Source: Vreelandella arcis
Lineage (GTDB): Bacteria > Pseudomonadota > Gammaproteobacteria > Pseudomonadales > Halomonadaceae
Direction: 5' to 3'
DNA length: 64,000 nt
Assembly (NCBI RefSeq): GCF_900103865.1
Contig: NZ_FNII01000008.1
Location: 62,001 to 126,000, forward strand
This document shows positions 1 to 9,114 of the stretch, piece after piece (the stretch's first letter is position 1; the number at the start of each line of letters is the position of its first letter). A program made the translations under genes and the position numbers. Below the pieces are notes generated by a model, which did not search any database, was not told where the DNA came from, and saw nothing but the letters and a program-made list of their open reading frames with translations.

Positions 1-63
1 CTTGAGAATCTTCGCGAACGCTTGAAAGCCCCACCTCAGCCTGATTCACCAGGAGCCCGCTAA
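1..63 (+). CDS. C-terminal end of an upstream gene (partial)
   Basis: Frame 1 is open from the first base and ends in a TAA at 61-63 that overlaps the ATG of the next gene (TAATG). The 20 residues that remain (LENLRERLK, then a Pro-rich tail ending PGAR) do not identify a family. The stop/start overlap suggests translational coupling with the BaeS-like kinase, so this is probably the first visible member of that operon. Confidence 0.5.
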   Translation, partial: LENLRERLKAPPQPDSPGAR

Positions 64-1484
64 TGTCCTCGCGCTTATCACGCTTTGCCCGAGGTCGTGT
101 CGGCTGGCGCTTTTCGCGACTGGGACTGAAACTGTTCTTGATTATTCTGAGCGTCAACGTGGCGATCTCCGCCGGGGTCTTTATGGCGGTGTCGTTCAGC
201 ATCGACCGCGGCTTTCTCGATTACCTTAGCCAGGCTCAGGAGCGCCGGGCCACCCTACTGGCCGACAGCTTGGTCAACCGCTGGCAACCCGGGCAAAGCT
301 GGGAGTGGCTGGAGCGCTCGCCGGAGCGCTGGTCGATGGTGGTGCGCCACGCGCTGGGCCGGGAGCGTAGCGATCGCCCCAGCCCCCTAGGCGAAGCGCA
401 GGACTTCGTACTCCGCGATGCCGAACAGCGCTTCGTTGTGACGCCACGTCACACCGGCGAGGGTAAGAGCGATTGGCATTGGCTCACCCTACGTAGCGGC
501 AATCAGGTGATTGGTGAACTGGGATTTCGTCCTCCCGTGCAAATCATGGAGCGCATGGAAAATCGTTTTCTCGAACGTCAGCAGCGTAACTTGCTGATTA
601 TTGTCGTCTCGCTAGGGGTGGCTTCGCTATTATTGGCCGGTGGCCTTTCCTGGTGGCTGGGGCGGCGCACCCGCGCACTGGCGACCGCCACTCGGCGACT
701 AACCGAGGGCGATTACCAAAGCCGCCTTCCGGAACGCGGCCGTGATGAGCTTTCACGGCTAGCGAGGGATTTCAACGTATTAGCCGCCACCCTAGAAGCC
801 AGCCGTAATGCCCGGGCCCGCTGGGTGTCCGACACGGCCCACGAACTGCGCACCCCGCTAGCCGTGCTGCGCGGGGAAATTGAAGCCATGCAGGACGGCA
901 TTCGTCCGCTGAACCACGATAGCCTGGCGTCTCTCAGGCAGGAAGTCGATCAGCTAGAGCGCCTGGTCGCCGACCTGCGCTTGCTCTCGCAAAGCGATGC
1001 CGGTGCACTGGGTATCCAGCTGGCGCCGCTTAATCTCAGCGACACCTTAGCGGGTCGTCTGGACGATGCCGAACGCTGGCTGAAGGAGAGCCATTTGAGC
1101 TTAACCCAGCAGATCGCCCCGAACGTGATGATTCGCGGCGACGCCCAACGCCTGCGACAGCTGTGGGATAACCTGCTAGATAACAGCTGTGCCTACACCG
1201 ACTCCCCTGGCTCGCTTAACGTCACCTTGGCCTGCGAGAGAAACGAAGCAGTGGTGACCTGGCAAGACAGCGCCCCGGGCGTTCCGGACAGCGAGCTTGC
1301 CCGACTCACCGAGCGGCTTTACCGGGTGGAAGGCTCGCGCAGCCGCGCCAGCGGCGGCAGCGGCTTGGGGCTGTCGATTGCCAGCGCCCTGGCGCATGCC
1401 CACGACGGCAGCCTTTCAGCCTCCCACTCGATGCTGGGCGGGTTATGCTGGACGCTACGTTTTCCGCTGTTAAACGATCATTAA
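63..1484 (+). CDS. baeS: BaeS-like sensor histidine kinase
   Basis: Inner-membrane sensor kinase of 473 residues. It has a first membrane helix near residues 22-45, a periplasmic sensor region to about 173, and a second helix near 175-198. A HAMP linker follows, then a HisKA box (DTAHELRTPLAVLRGEIEAM, phospho-acceptor His in HELRTP), and a HATPase domain with N box (DNLLDNSCAY) and G box (GGSGLGLSIA). The run LRTPLAVLRGEIEAMQDGIR is typical of BaeS. The TAATG overlap with the gene before and 30 bases to a BaeR-like regulator support an operon. In Escherichia coli BaeSR senses envelope stress and controls spy and efflux genes; a Spy-like gene lies 1.1 kb downstream here. Confidence 0.85.
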   Translation: MSSRLSRFARGRVGWRFSRLGLKLFLIILSVNVAISAGVFMAVSFSIDRGFLDYLSQAQERRATLLADSLVNRWQPGQSWEWLERSPERWSMVVRHALGRERSDRPSPLGEAQDFVLRDAEQRFVVTPRHTGEGKSDWHWLTLRSGNQVIGELGFRPPVQIMERMENRFLERQQRNLLIIVVSLGVASLLLAGGLSWWLGRRTRALATATRRLTEGDYQSRLPERGRDELSRLARDFNVLAATLEASRNARARWVSDTAHELRTPLAVLRGEIEAMQDGIRPLNHDSLASLRQEVDQLERLVADLRLLSQSDAGALGIQLAPLNLSDTLAGRLDDAERWLKESHLSLTQQIAPNVMIRGDAQRLRQLWDNLLDNSCAYTDSPGSLNVTLACERNEAVVTWQDSAPGVPDSELARLTERLYRVEGSRSRASGGSGLGLSIASALAHAHDGSLSASHSMLGGLCWTLRFPLLNDH

Positions 1485-1514
1485 TCCCGATACTTTTCTT
1501 CAAGTGAGCTTGCC

Positions 1515-2213
1515 ATGATGGATAACGCCTCTTTACTGGTCGTTGAAGATGAACCCAAGATTGCCCGTCTAATGGCGGATTATCTGACCACCCATGGCTT
1601 CGAGGTCACCACCCTGGATCACGGCGACCATGTGATGCCGTGGCTGGCGAAGCAGGCTCCCAGCCTGATACTGCTGGATCTGATGCTGCCCGGCAAAGAC
1701 GGCCTAACGCTATGCCGCGAGATCCGCCAGCAGTGGCCGCATATCGCGATTATTATGGTGACCGCCAAGGTCGAAGAAGTGGATCGCCTGCTGGGGTTGG
1801 AACTAGGCGCCGATGACTATATCTGCAAGCCATTCAGCCCGCGCGAAGTGGTTGCCCGAGTAAAAGCCGTACTACGCCGCAGTCAGGCGGCCGCCGAGCC
1901 AGCTCCACCAGCGGCCGGCAACGCGCCGGTCACACTGGATGAAGACGGCTGGCAAGCGCTAGCCAACGGCCAGGACTTAGGGCTGACCGCGGTCGAGTTC
2001 CAACTCCTGCGCGTTATGATGCAAGCCCCAGGGCGGATTTTTAGCCGCGAGCAACTGATGGATCACATGTACCGCGACAACCGGATTGTCTCGGAGCGCA
2101 CCGTGGACAGCCATATCAAAAAGCTGCGCAAAAAAATCCACGAGGCGTTGCCCGAACTGGAAATTATCCGCTCGGTATATGGCGTCGGTTATAAGTATCA
2201 GCCGGAGGGCTGA
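1515..2213 (+). CDS. baeR: BaeR-like OmpR-family response regulator
   Basis: This 232-residue DNA-binding response regulator has an N-terminal receiver domain (acidic pair EDE near residue 12, phospho-acceptor Asp in LLDLMLPG, conserved Lys in CKPFSPREV). The C-terminal winged helix (about 135-230) contains the OmpR/PhoB signatures LTAVEFQLL and SERTVDSHIKKLRKK, and ends with SVYGVGYKY. It follows the BaeS-like kinase by 30 bases and is its evident partner. Two adjacent ATG codons (1515 and 1518) could start it. Confidence 0.87.
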   Translation: MMDNASLLVVEDEPKIARLMADYLTTHGFEVTTLDHGDHVMPWLAKQAPSLILLDLMLPGKDGLTLCREIRQQWPHIAIIMVTAKVEEVDRLLGLELGADDYICKPFSPREVVARVKAVLRRSQAAAEPAPPAAGNAPVTLDEDGWQALANGQDLGLTAVEFQLLRVMMQAPGRIFSREQLMDHMYRDNRIVSERTVDSHIKKLRKKIHEALPELEIIRSVYGVGYKYQPEG

Positions 2214-2230
2214 TCTTCCGCCCCGCTATA

Positions 2231-3175
2231 TCAGGGGGCAACCTGCTGGTTAAGAAACGCAATACCCGCCTCGATTGCACCGCCGCGCAACAGAAAGCTG
2301 GCGAAATGGCCGCGGCCGTGGAGTAGATACAGCTCGCTCTCGACGCCGTTGTCGATCAGCGTCTGGTAGAAATCCCGCCCATGATCAACGGTCACCAGTT
2401 GATCCCAGGTGCCGTGGAAGATAAAGAACGGCGGTGCGTCAGGCGTTACCTGCCGCTCGGGGGACGCCAGGCGATACGCCTCCGGCTTTTCGGCGCGGGT
2501 GCCGCCGATAAAGTCGACCACCAGGCGCCCATCGTCGAACTTGAGCAGGTCGCTGGGCAGCCCGCCCGCCAATACCGCCGCCAACCGGCTCTGCTCGCCG
2601 CCATGGGGGTCAGCCAGCGGCCCCTTTACGCCAGCCACCGCCAGCAGACTGACCAGATGCGCGCCGGATGAAAACCCGACGCCCACGATACGCTGAGTAT
2701 CCACCCGCCAGGCGTCGGCGTTGTCATGCAGCCAGGCCATGGCCTGCTGCAAGTCGTACAGCTGTGCTGGGAAGCGGTAGGTCGGCGCAAAGCGGTGTTC
2801 GATGTTGACCGCCACATAGCCTTGCTCAGCCAACTGCTCGGCAATGCCCTGCATGTCCTCGGGGCCACGGTTACGCCAGCCGCCGCCGTGGACGATCAGC
2901 GCCGCCGGACGGCGCGCCCGAGTCGGCGTATCGGGCAAGTAGACCTCCGCATTGAGGGTTTCGGGCCACTCGTCGGGGGTATACGCCATCGGCGGGAGAC
3001 GTTTATAGGTCAGCGCCTCCTGGGGGGCGGCATCGTCAACCACGTTGGCGGGTGTCCCCTGGCTTGCCAGGTGCGTGACGCCACAGCCGCTGAGCAGTAA
3101 CGTCAAGACACTGATACCGCCAACGCCCTGCAAGTGCTTCCAGCGAGGTTTCTTCCACATAGCCATTCGCCTCAT
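2231..3175 (-). CDS. Alpha/beta-hydrolase esterase, predicted lipoprotein
   Basis: Carboxylesterase/lipase-like hydrolase of 314 residues. The N-terminus carries a signal peptide ending in a lipobox (LLLSGCG), so it is probably an outer- or inner-membrane lipoprotein. The oxyanion-hole motif HGGGW lies near residue 95 and the nucleophile elbow GFSSGAH near 168. An acidic residue in HGTWDQL and a His in HGRGHF complete a plausible triad. The order resembles the BD-FAE/feruloyl esterase-like and kynurenine formamidase-like branch. The substrate cannot be told from sequence. The ATG at 3175 has GGAG eight bases upstream. It converges on baeR with only 17 bases between stop codons. Confidence 0.8.
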   Translation of the reverse strand: MRRMAMWKKPRWKHLQGVGGISVLTLLLSGCGVTHLASQGTPANVVDDAAPQEALTYKRLPPMAYTPDEWPETLNAEVYLPDTPTRARRPAALIVHGGGWRNRGPEDMQGIAEQLAEQGYVAVNIEHRFAPTYRFPAQLYDLQQAMAWLHDNADAWRVDTQRIVGVGFSSGAHLVSLLAVAGVKGPLADPHGGEQSRLAAVLAGGLPSDLLKFDDGRLVVDFIGGTRAEKPEAYRLASPERQVTPDAPPFFIFHGTWDQLVTVDHGRDFYQTLIDNGVESELYLLHGRGHFASFLLRGGAIEAGIAFLNQQVAP

Positions 3176-3305
3176 GGGCTTTCTCCTCTAACGATCCCCC
3201 ACCCTCTAGCAAGCATACTAAGATCACGATTGTTGCACACTCTCTGCATGTGTTTTGCACCCAGGCGGTCAATACTTAGATCGTCAACTCATCAGGAGAT
3301 ACGTT

Positions 3306-3692
3306 ATGACCCAGTCACTTCGTCAATTAATGGCACCAGCGCTATTCGCCGCCGCCCTCTTGCCGCTAGCCGCTACCGCCCAGGCAGGCCAACATGACGT
3401 CGACAAGCAAGGCCCGGATCGCGAGCGCATGGAAGAGCGCATGGAAGCACACCGTCAGGATGTCTACGAACGCGCCGAACTGAGCGACGACAAGCAGCAA
3501 GCGCTGAATGAAGCCCATCAAACATTTCGTGAAGAAATGAGGGCGGTACGCGAAGCCCACCGCGAACTTATGGACGAGATTCTGTCCGACGACGAGCAGC
3601 AAGCGTTGCGCGAGGCCATGCACGAAGCCCGTGAAGATTACCGCCAAGCGCATGGTCAGCGTCGTCACGGTGAGGAGAAAACCAGCGAATAA
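3306..3692 (+). CDS. Spy/CpxP-like periplasmic protein
   Basis: Small secreted protein of 128 residues with a Sec signal peptide (hydrophobic run ending near ATAQA). The mature part is highly charged and helical, with two LTxxQ-type repeats (LSDDKQQAL and LSDDEQQAL) that mark the Spy/CpxP family of ATP-independent periplasmic chaperones and stress sensors. The start at 3306 is chosen because AGGAG lies just upstream and the signal peptide begins there; a longer reading from 3255 has no such support. In E. coli spy is a BaeSR and Cpx target, which fits the nearby BaeSR-like pair. A terminator follows. Confidence 0.75.
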   Translation: MTQSLRQLMAPALFAAALLPLAATAQAGQHDVDKQGPDRERMEERMEAHRQDVYERAELSDDKQQALNEAHQTFREEMRAVREAHRELMDEILSDDEQQALREAMHEAREDYRQAHGQRRHGEEKTSE

Positions 3693-3725
3693 GCGCACCT
3701 TCGAAACGTCTATCGTGCTGCTAAT

Positions 3726-3750
3726 GCCCGGCTTTTGCCGGGCTTTTTTG
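3726..3750 (+). terminator. Rho-independent terminator of the Spy-like gene
   Basis: A seven-base-pair GC stem (GCCCGGC / GCCGGGC) with a four-base loop is followed by six T. It lies 34 bases after the stop of the Spy-like gene. Confidence 0.85.
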
Positions 3751-3942
3751 TGTCTATAGCGGGTGAAGTAAGGGGTTCAGCGCTTCACGTTTTTGCGTAT
3801 TGATTACAAAGGAGTATCGCTATGCGTTCGCACAGAGACTTGAAGACGCGCAACAAACCGCGTATTTTATTTGAACGTTCATTCAAAATAAAACGGATTC
3901 GTAAATTCTTACGTTTATTTCTAACAAAAGGAGACCGCCTCC

Positions 3943-5979
3943 ATGGCGAAAGACAACCCCGTGCATCCCTCCCGCGATCGCCTAAACCCTGTGGTGTTTC
4001 ACGGTAGCGTAGCCGGTATCGTAGTGTTCTTGGTGCTTACCATGCTTTTCACCGAGCAGGCAGGCGCTTTTTTTGATGCTGGCCTCGCCTGGGTGAGCAA
4101 AACCTTTGGCTGGTACTACATGCTGGCGATTGTCGCGTACCTGGTGTTCGTCGTGATGATTGGCATGTCGCGCTACGGCAGTATCCGGCTGGGGCCTGAC
4201 CATTCACGACCCGAGTTTTCGCTGCTTTCCTGGTCGGCAATGCTGTTTGCTGCAGGCATCGGTATCGACCTGCTATTTTTCAGCGTTGCCGAGCCGGTGG
4301 CCCATTACTTGGCACCGCCCGACCTAGCGCCTGAAAGCCAAGCCGCGATGCGTAACGCCGTCGTCCAAACCTATCTGCACTGGGGGCTCTCCGGCTGGGG
4401 ACTATACGTGTTGATGGGTATGGCGCTGGCCTATTTCAGCTACCGTCACCGCCTACCGTTGGCGATCCGTAGCGCACTCTATCCGATACTGGGCAAGCGA
4501 ATTCACGGCCCAATCGGCAACGCCGTGGACATTACCGCAGTGATCTCGACGGTCTTTGGCATCGCGACGAGCCTCGGCATCGGTGTGATGCAGCTTAATT
4601 ATGGCCTGAACTATATGTTCGACGTGCCGGAAACGCTCACCGTACAGGTTATTTTGATTGTACTGGTGGTGATATTAGCGACGATTTCCGTGGTGACCGG
4701 CGTTGAGAAAGGCATCCGTCGACTTTCAGAGTTCAACATGCTGCTGGCCCTGGCGCTGATGCTGTTTGTGCTCTTTTCAGGCAATACCTTGGTGCTGTTG
4801 GATAAAGTGGTCAATAACGCCGGTGACTACCTGTCTGGCTTTGTGGCGGCTAGCTTCAATACCTACGCCTTTGACGGTGAAGACGCTCAGCAATGGAAGA
4901 TGTGGTGGACAATCTTCTTCTGGGGCTGGTGGATTGCCTGGACACCGTTTGTGGGCCTCTTCCTGGCGCGCATTTCCCGCGGCCGTACCATTCGTGAATT
5001 TGTCGCCGGCGCGCTGTTTATTCCGTTGGCCTTTATGATGGTGTGGATGTCGATATTCGGTAACAGCGGCATCGACCTCGTTGCCAACCATGGCGTAGCC
5101 GAGCTGGGTAAACAGGCGCTGAACACACCGCAAACCACGCTTTATACGCTGCTTGAGTACTATCCCTACGTGGGCATTACCGCGGCCGTCGTGACCATCC
5201 TGGGTATTGTGTTCTTTATTACCTCGGCAGACTCCGGCGCACTGGTACTGGCCAACTTTACGTCTATTCTTAGCGACGTGAACCACGATGCGCCGGTAAA
5301 ACTGCGTATTTTCTGGTCAGCAGTGATCGGCTTGATCACCATTGCGCTGCTGATGGCCGGTGGCTTGAACGCGCTGCAAAGTGCCGTTGTAATAACCGCC
5401 CTGCCGTTTTCGGTGGTGATCTTTGCCATTATGGTCGGCATGTATAAAGCACTTAAGCTTGAAGGCAGCAAGGCCGACGCGCGCCGCATGATTGCCGGTG
5501 GCGCGCCTGGTGGCGACTGGCGCGAGCGTTTGGATCGCGCCTTGGATACCTCTACCCGCGCGGGTGCCGCCGCAACCCTTGAGCACTCTATTCGCCCAGC
5601 GATGACCCAGTTTGCCCAAGAGCTTGAAAGCCGTGGCCAAACCGCCAACGTCACCGAAGAGCACCTTGAGGGCGAGTCACTGCCTAACCTGATGCTACAA
5701 GTTGATTTAGGCGACGCCACCAGCTTTGTTTATCAGGTCTGCCCGCACCGCATGCGCACGCCGAGCTTTATCCCGGCGGACGATGACTTCTACGTGCGCC
5801 TGGATGTCTTCCTTGCCGAAGGCGGACAAGACAAAGACCTTAACGGTTACACGCGTGGTCAGGTCATTGGCGACTTGGTCGCCGAGTATGAGCGCCACCT
5901 GCACTTCTTAACGCTGGCCGGACATCAGCATGCGATGCCGGGCACTATCGGCGAACCACCGGAAGACGCCCAGTTGTAA
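3943..5979 (+). CDS. BCCT-family transporter (BetT-like, with long C-terminal tail)
   Basis: Sodium- or proton-coupled carrier of 678 residues for choline, betaine or a related quaternary amine. About twelve membrane helices fill residues 18-505. The BCCT signatures are visible: GIDLLFFSVAEP near residue 105 and the tryptophan-rich WTIFFWGWWIAWTPF near 325, followed by ARISRGRTIREF. A hydrophilic tail of about 170 residues is typical of BetT-type carriers, in which it tunes osmotic activation. AAAGGAG lies nine bases before the ATG. A short open reading frame with its own strong ribosome site (3822-4007) overlaps the start (see findings). No bet genes are adjacent, so the substrate is inferred only from the family. 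Confidence 0.88.
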   Translation: MAKDNPVHPSRDRLNPVVFHGSVAGIVVFLVLTMLFTEQAGAFFDAGLAWVSKTFGWYYMLAIVAYLVFVVMIGMSRYGSIRLGPDHSRPEFSLLSWSAMLFAAGIGIDLLFFSVAEPVAHYLAPPDLAPESQAAMRNAVVQTYLHWGLSGWGLYVLMGMALAYFSYRHRLPLAIRSALYPILGKRIHGPIGNAVDITAVISTVFGIATSLGIGVMQLNYGLNYMFDVPETLTVQVILIVLVVILATISVVTGVEKGIRRLSEFNMLLALALMLFVLFSGNTLVLLDKVVNNAGDYLSGFVAASFNTYAFDGEDAQQWKMWWTIFFWGWWIAWTPFVGLFLARISRGRTIREFVAGALFIPLAFMMVWMSIFGNSGIDLVANHGVAELGKQALNTPQTTLYTLLEYYPYVGITAAVVTILGIVFFITSADSGALVLANFTSILSDVNHDAPVKLRIFWSAVIGLITIALLMAGGLNALQSAVVITALPFSVVIFAIMVGMYKALKLEGSKADARRMIAGGAPGGDWRERLDRALDTSTRAGAAATLEHSIRPAMTQFAQELESRGQTANVTEEHLEGESLPNLMLQVDLGDATSFVYQVCPHRMRTPSFIPADDDFYVRLDVFLAEGGQDKDLNGYTRGQVIGDLVAEYERHLHFLTLAGHQHAMPGTIGEPPEDAQL

Positions 5980-6004
5980 CGGCGTCTGCTTCAAAGCGAA
6001 AAGA

Positions 6005-6034
6005 AAAATCCCGGCCACGCGCCGGGATTTTTTA
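6005..6034 (+). terminator. Rho-independent terminator of the BCCT gene
   Basis: A stem AATCCCGGC / GCCGGGATT with loop CACGC is followed by a run of T, 30 bases after the BCCT stop codon. The A-rich 5' flank means it could also work on the other strand. Confidence 0.85.
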
Positions 6035-6130
6035 TGTTCGAGCAACTCCATGACTAACAACCAGTTGTGCACATTCCAAGCTAAGCGTAGCGTAATAGCC
6101 TGTTTTCCCTGTTCTTAGGAGGTTGGCCCC

Positions 6131-7858
6131 ATGTCCCGCGCCCATCGACCCTCGGATTATGTCTTCCCGGTGCCTGGCAGTGCATTACTTAACGCTTGGC
6201 GCGAGGGCTATACGCTGGACAAATTAAAGCGCGATGTGATGGCGGGGCTGACAATTGGCGTGGTGGCGGTACCACTTTCCATGGCGCTGGCGATAGCCAC
6301 GGGCGTGCCGCCTCAACACGGGCTTTACACCGCGATTGTGGCAGGTGCTGTTATCGCGTTAACCGGCGGCTCGCGGTTTAACATCTCCGGCCCCACCGCT
6401 GCCTTTGTGGTGATTCTATTTCCCATTGTGGCTAATCACGGCCTAGGCGGGCTGCTGATTGCTACGCTCATGGCCGGTGCAATTTTGGTGGCGCTGGGGC
6501 TTTCACGGTTGGGCAGCCTGATTCAATACGTCCCCTACCCGGTGATTTTGGGCTTTACGGCGGGCATTGGGGTGGTGATTGCGCTGCTGCAACTGCCGGA
6601 TTTTTTGGGGTTAACCGGGGTCGAACTAGGCGATAGCACCCTGCATAACCTAGTGCTGATTGGCCGAGCGCTGCCTAGCCTGTCGCTTGCAGAGGTCAGC
6701 ATCGGGCTTATCACCTTGGCGACGCTGTTGATCTGGCCGCGTTTAGAAACACCGGTTCCTGCGCCACTCGTCGGCTTGGCAGTTGGCACCCTGGCTGCCT
6801 CGCTGCTGATGGTGGCTGGCATTGAAGTCGATACCATTGCCTCACGCTTTAGCTGGGAATCCCAAGGCGAAATCGGCAGTGGCATCCCGCCCTTCGCGCC
6901 AAGCTTTGCTGCACCGTGGCATCTACCAGGGGCGGATGGCACACCGCTTGAGATCAACTTTGCGCTGTTTCAAGCGCTGCTGGGCCCGGCGTTGGCCATC
7001 GCCTTACTGGCGGCGATTGAATCGTTGCTCTGCTCGGTGGTGGCGGATGGCCTAACCTGTACTCGTCACGACCCTAACGCCGAACTGATTGGCCAGGGGC
7101 TCGGCAACTTAGTGGTGCCCTTTTTTGGTGGCATTACCGCCACGGCAGCGCTTGCCCGCACTGCCACCAACATCAAAAGCGGGGCTTTTTCACCGATCTC
7201 CGCCGTGGTGCATTCGCTGGTGGTCTTGCTGGCGGTGGTCGCCCTAGCGGGGGTGCTAGGGTATGTGCCCATGGCAGCTTTGGCTGCGCTGCTGTTTATC
7301 ATTGCCTGGAACATGAGCGAGGCGCGCCATTTTGTGCACACGCTAAAAAGCGCCCCCGCTAGCGATGTGTGGGTGCTGGTGATCTGCTTTTTGCTCACGG
7401 TGATTTTTGACATGGTCATTGCAGTGGCGGTGGGTATTGGGTTGGCAGCAGCGCTATTCATCCGCCGCATGGCCCAGTTAACCCATACCCAGCGCTTGAC
7501 CAAGCCGGATGGCGACGAACACTTCCCGCCGGAAGTCGCGCTGTATAAAGTCAGCGGCCCGCTATTTTTTGGCGCTGCTGAAAAGGCCATTGCCACGCTG
7601 CGGGTGATTGATCACAGCGTGCGGATTGTCGTTCTCGATATGCGCGATGTGCCCAGCCTGGACACCACCGCCATGGTGGCGCTGGATACGCTGCGGCGCG
7701 AGCTGGGCGAGCATAACGTAGGGGTGATGTTTGTTGGGCTGCCACCGCGCATGGCACTGAAAATCAAACGCGCGGGCATTAAGCGCGAAGCGGGTAAATT
7801 AGCGGTCGTCAGCAACCTTGCCCATGCCGAGCGTATGACGCGCCGCTGGTTGGGCTAA
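6131..7858 (+). CDS. SulP-family anion transporter with STAS domain
   Basis: Inner-membrane transporter of 575 residues of the SLC26/SulP family (sulfate, bicarbonate or other anions). The conserved start of the membrane domain (GLTIGVVAVPLSMALAIATG, near residues 40-60) and the FNISGPTAAFVVI segment are clear. About eleven helices run to residue 440. A C-terminal STAS domain covers roughly 455-560, with VLDMRDVPSLDTTAM as its conserved phosphorylation-site-like loop. AGGAGG lies nine bases upstream of the ATG. No carbonic anhydrase or cys gene is adjacent, so the substrate is open. Confidence 0.87.
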   Translation: MSRAHRPSDYVFPVPGSALLNAWREGYTLDKLKRDVMAGLTIGVVAVPLSMALAIATGVPPQHGLYTAIVAGAVIALTGGSRFNISGPTAAFVVILFPIVANHGLGGLLIATLMAGAILVALGLSRLGSLIQYVPYPVILGFTAGIGVVIALLQLPDFLGLTGVELGDSTLHNLVLIGRALPSLSLAEVSIGLITLATLLIWPRLETPVPAPLVGLAVGTLAASLLMVAGIEVDTIASRFSWESQGEIGSGIPPFAPSFAAPWHLPGADGTPLEINFALFQALLGPALAIALLAAIESLLCSVVADGLTCTRHDPNAELIGQGLGNLVVPFFGGITATAALARTATNIKSGAFSPISAVVHSLVVLLAVVALAGVLGYVPMAALAALLFIIAWNMSEARHFVHTLKSAPASDVWVLVICFLLTVIFDMVIAVAVGIGLAAALFIRRMAQLTHTQRLTKPDGDEHFPPEVALYKVSGPLFFGAAEKAIATLRVIDHSVRIVVLDMRDVPSLDTTAMVALDTLRRELGEHNVGVMFVGLPPRMALKIKRAGIKREAGKLAVVSNLAHAERMTRRWLG

Positions 7859-7921
7859 CTTGATAGAAGCGAGGTTACTGCAGGGATTTAAACAGCCGGT
7901 AAGCAATGACAGGCATGAAAT

Positions 7922-7949
7922 TAAAAAGGGGGAGCTGCCTCCCCCTGGT
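7922..7949 (-). terminator. Rho-independent terminator of adhP
   Basis: Read on the minus strand, a stem GGGGGAG / CTCCCCC with a four-base loop is followed by five T. It lies about 25 bases beyond the adhP stop codon. Confidence 0.8.
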
Positions 7950-7970
7950 ATGACACCAACTAGCTAACTG

Positions 7971-8999
7971 TTAGCTAGCCATATCCAACACGATGCGGCC
8001 TTCTATCTTGCCGTCGACCATGCGCTGGAAAACATCGTTGATATTATCCAGCGTGTCGGTTGCTACCGTGGCTTTGACCTTGCCTTCAGCTGCGAAATCC
8101 AGCGCTTCCTGGAGATCATTGCGTGTCCCCACGATGGAGCCGCGAATGGTAATACCGTTGAGCACCGTGCTAAAGATCGGCAGCGGGAAGTCGCCCGGCG
8201 GTAAGCCGTTGAGCACCAGCGTGCCGCCGCGGCGTAGCATATTCTGAGCCTGGTCGAACGCCTTTGGCGACACTGCAGTGACCAGTGCCCCGTGAGCGCC
8301 ACCAATGGTTTTCTTCAAGTAAGCCGCCGGGTCGGTTTTCATGGCGTTAACGGTCACGGTGGCGCCTAATCGCTCGGCCAGGGCTAGCTTACCGTCATCG
8401 ATATCCACCGCGGCCACGTTCAGGCCCATGGCCTTGGCATACTGGACGGCCATGTGCCCCAGGCCACCAATGCCCGAAATCACCACCCACTGGCCGGGGC
8501 GGGTATCGGTCATTTTCAAGCCTTTGTACACCGTCACTCCGGCACACAGCACCGGGGCAATTTCGATAAAATCGACGCTATCCGGCAAGCGCCCTACGTA
8601 GCCCGCATCCGCTAAGGTGTAGTCCGCAAACCCGCCGTTAACGCTGTAGCCGGTATTCTGCTGGGACTCGCACAACGTCTCCCAACCGCCTAAGCAGTGC
8701 TCGCAGAAGCCGCAAGCCGAGTAGAGCCAGGGCACCCCGATGCGGTCGCCTTCTTTGACGTGGGAGACACCTTCGCCCACCGCCACGATATGCCCGACGC
8801 CCTCATGGCCGGGAATAAACGGGGGCGAAGGTTTCACTGGCCAGTCACCATGGGCGGCGTGTAAATCGGTATGGCAAACCCCAGAGGCTGCCACTTTCAT
8901 TACCACCTCCCCCCGCTTAGGCCGAGGCACGTCCACTTCTTCTAGCACCAGTGGCTGACCAAATTCTTGTACGACCGCCGCGCGCATTGTTTTATCCAT
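7971..8999 (-). CDS. adhP: Zinc-dependent alcohol dehydrogenase AdhP
   Basis: NAD-dependent medium-chain alcohol dehydrogenase of 342 residues. Catalytic-zinc ligands sit in [15 protein letters not shown] and GHEGVGHI. The structural-zinc cysteines are in [15 protein letters not shown], and the dinucleotide fold is [14 protein letters not shown]. The length fits the AdhP/AdhA group that oxidises ethanol and short primary alcohols. The ATG at 8999 is preferred to the longer reading (9074) because AGGAG lies seven to eight bases upstream and the family starts here. It sits downstream of the aldehyde dehydrogenase on the same strand, so the two could carry ethanol through acetaldehyde to acetate. 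Confidence 0.9.
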   Translation of the reverse strand: MDKTMRAAVVQEFGQPLVLEEVDVPRPKRGEVVMKVAASGVCHTDLHAAHGDWPVKPSPPFIPGHEGVGHIVAVGEGVSHVKEGDRIGVPWLYSACGFCEHCLGGWETLCESQQNTGYSVNGGFADYTLADAGYVGRLPDSVDFIEIAPVLCAGVTVYKGLKMTDTRPGQWVVISGIGGLGHMAVQYAKAMGLNVAAVDIDDGKLALAERLGATVTVNAMKTDPAAYLKKTIGGAHGALVTAVSPKAFDQAQNMLRRGGTLVLNGLPPGDFPLPIFSTVLNGITIRGSIVGTRNDLQEALDFAAEGKVKATVATDTLDNINDVFQRMVDGKIEGRIVLDMAS

Positions 9000-9114
9000 G
9001 CAGGAACTCCTAATGGTTTTCGATTCGGCAGCTTCATAACTGCTGTCATCGGTGGCGTCAGAGGCTGACAACACCGCCCGACATTACGCCGGACAGTGTG
9101 GCTAGCAGACCGGG

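Noticed and set aside
4777..5286. Long ORFs on the minus strand inside the BCCT gene
   Set aside because: They mirror the codon pattern of a clear plus-strand family member, lack ribosome sites and resemble nothing known.
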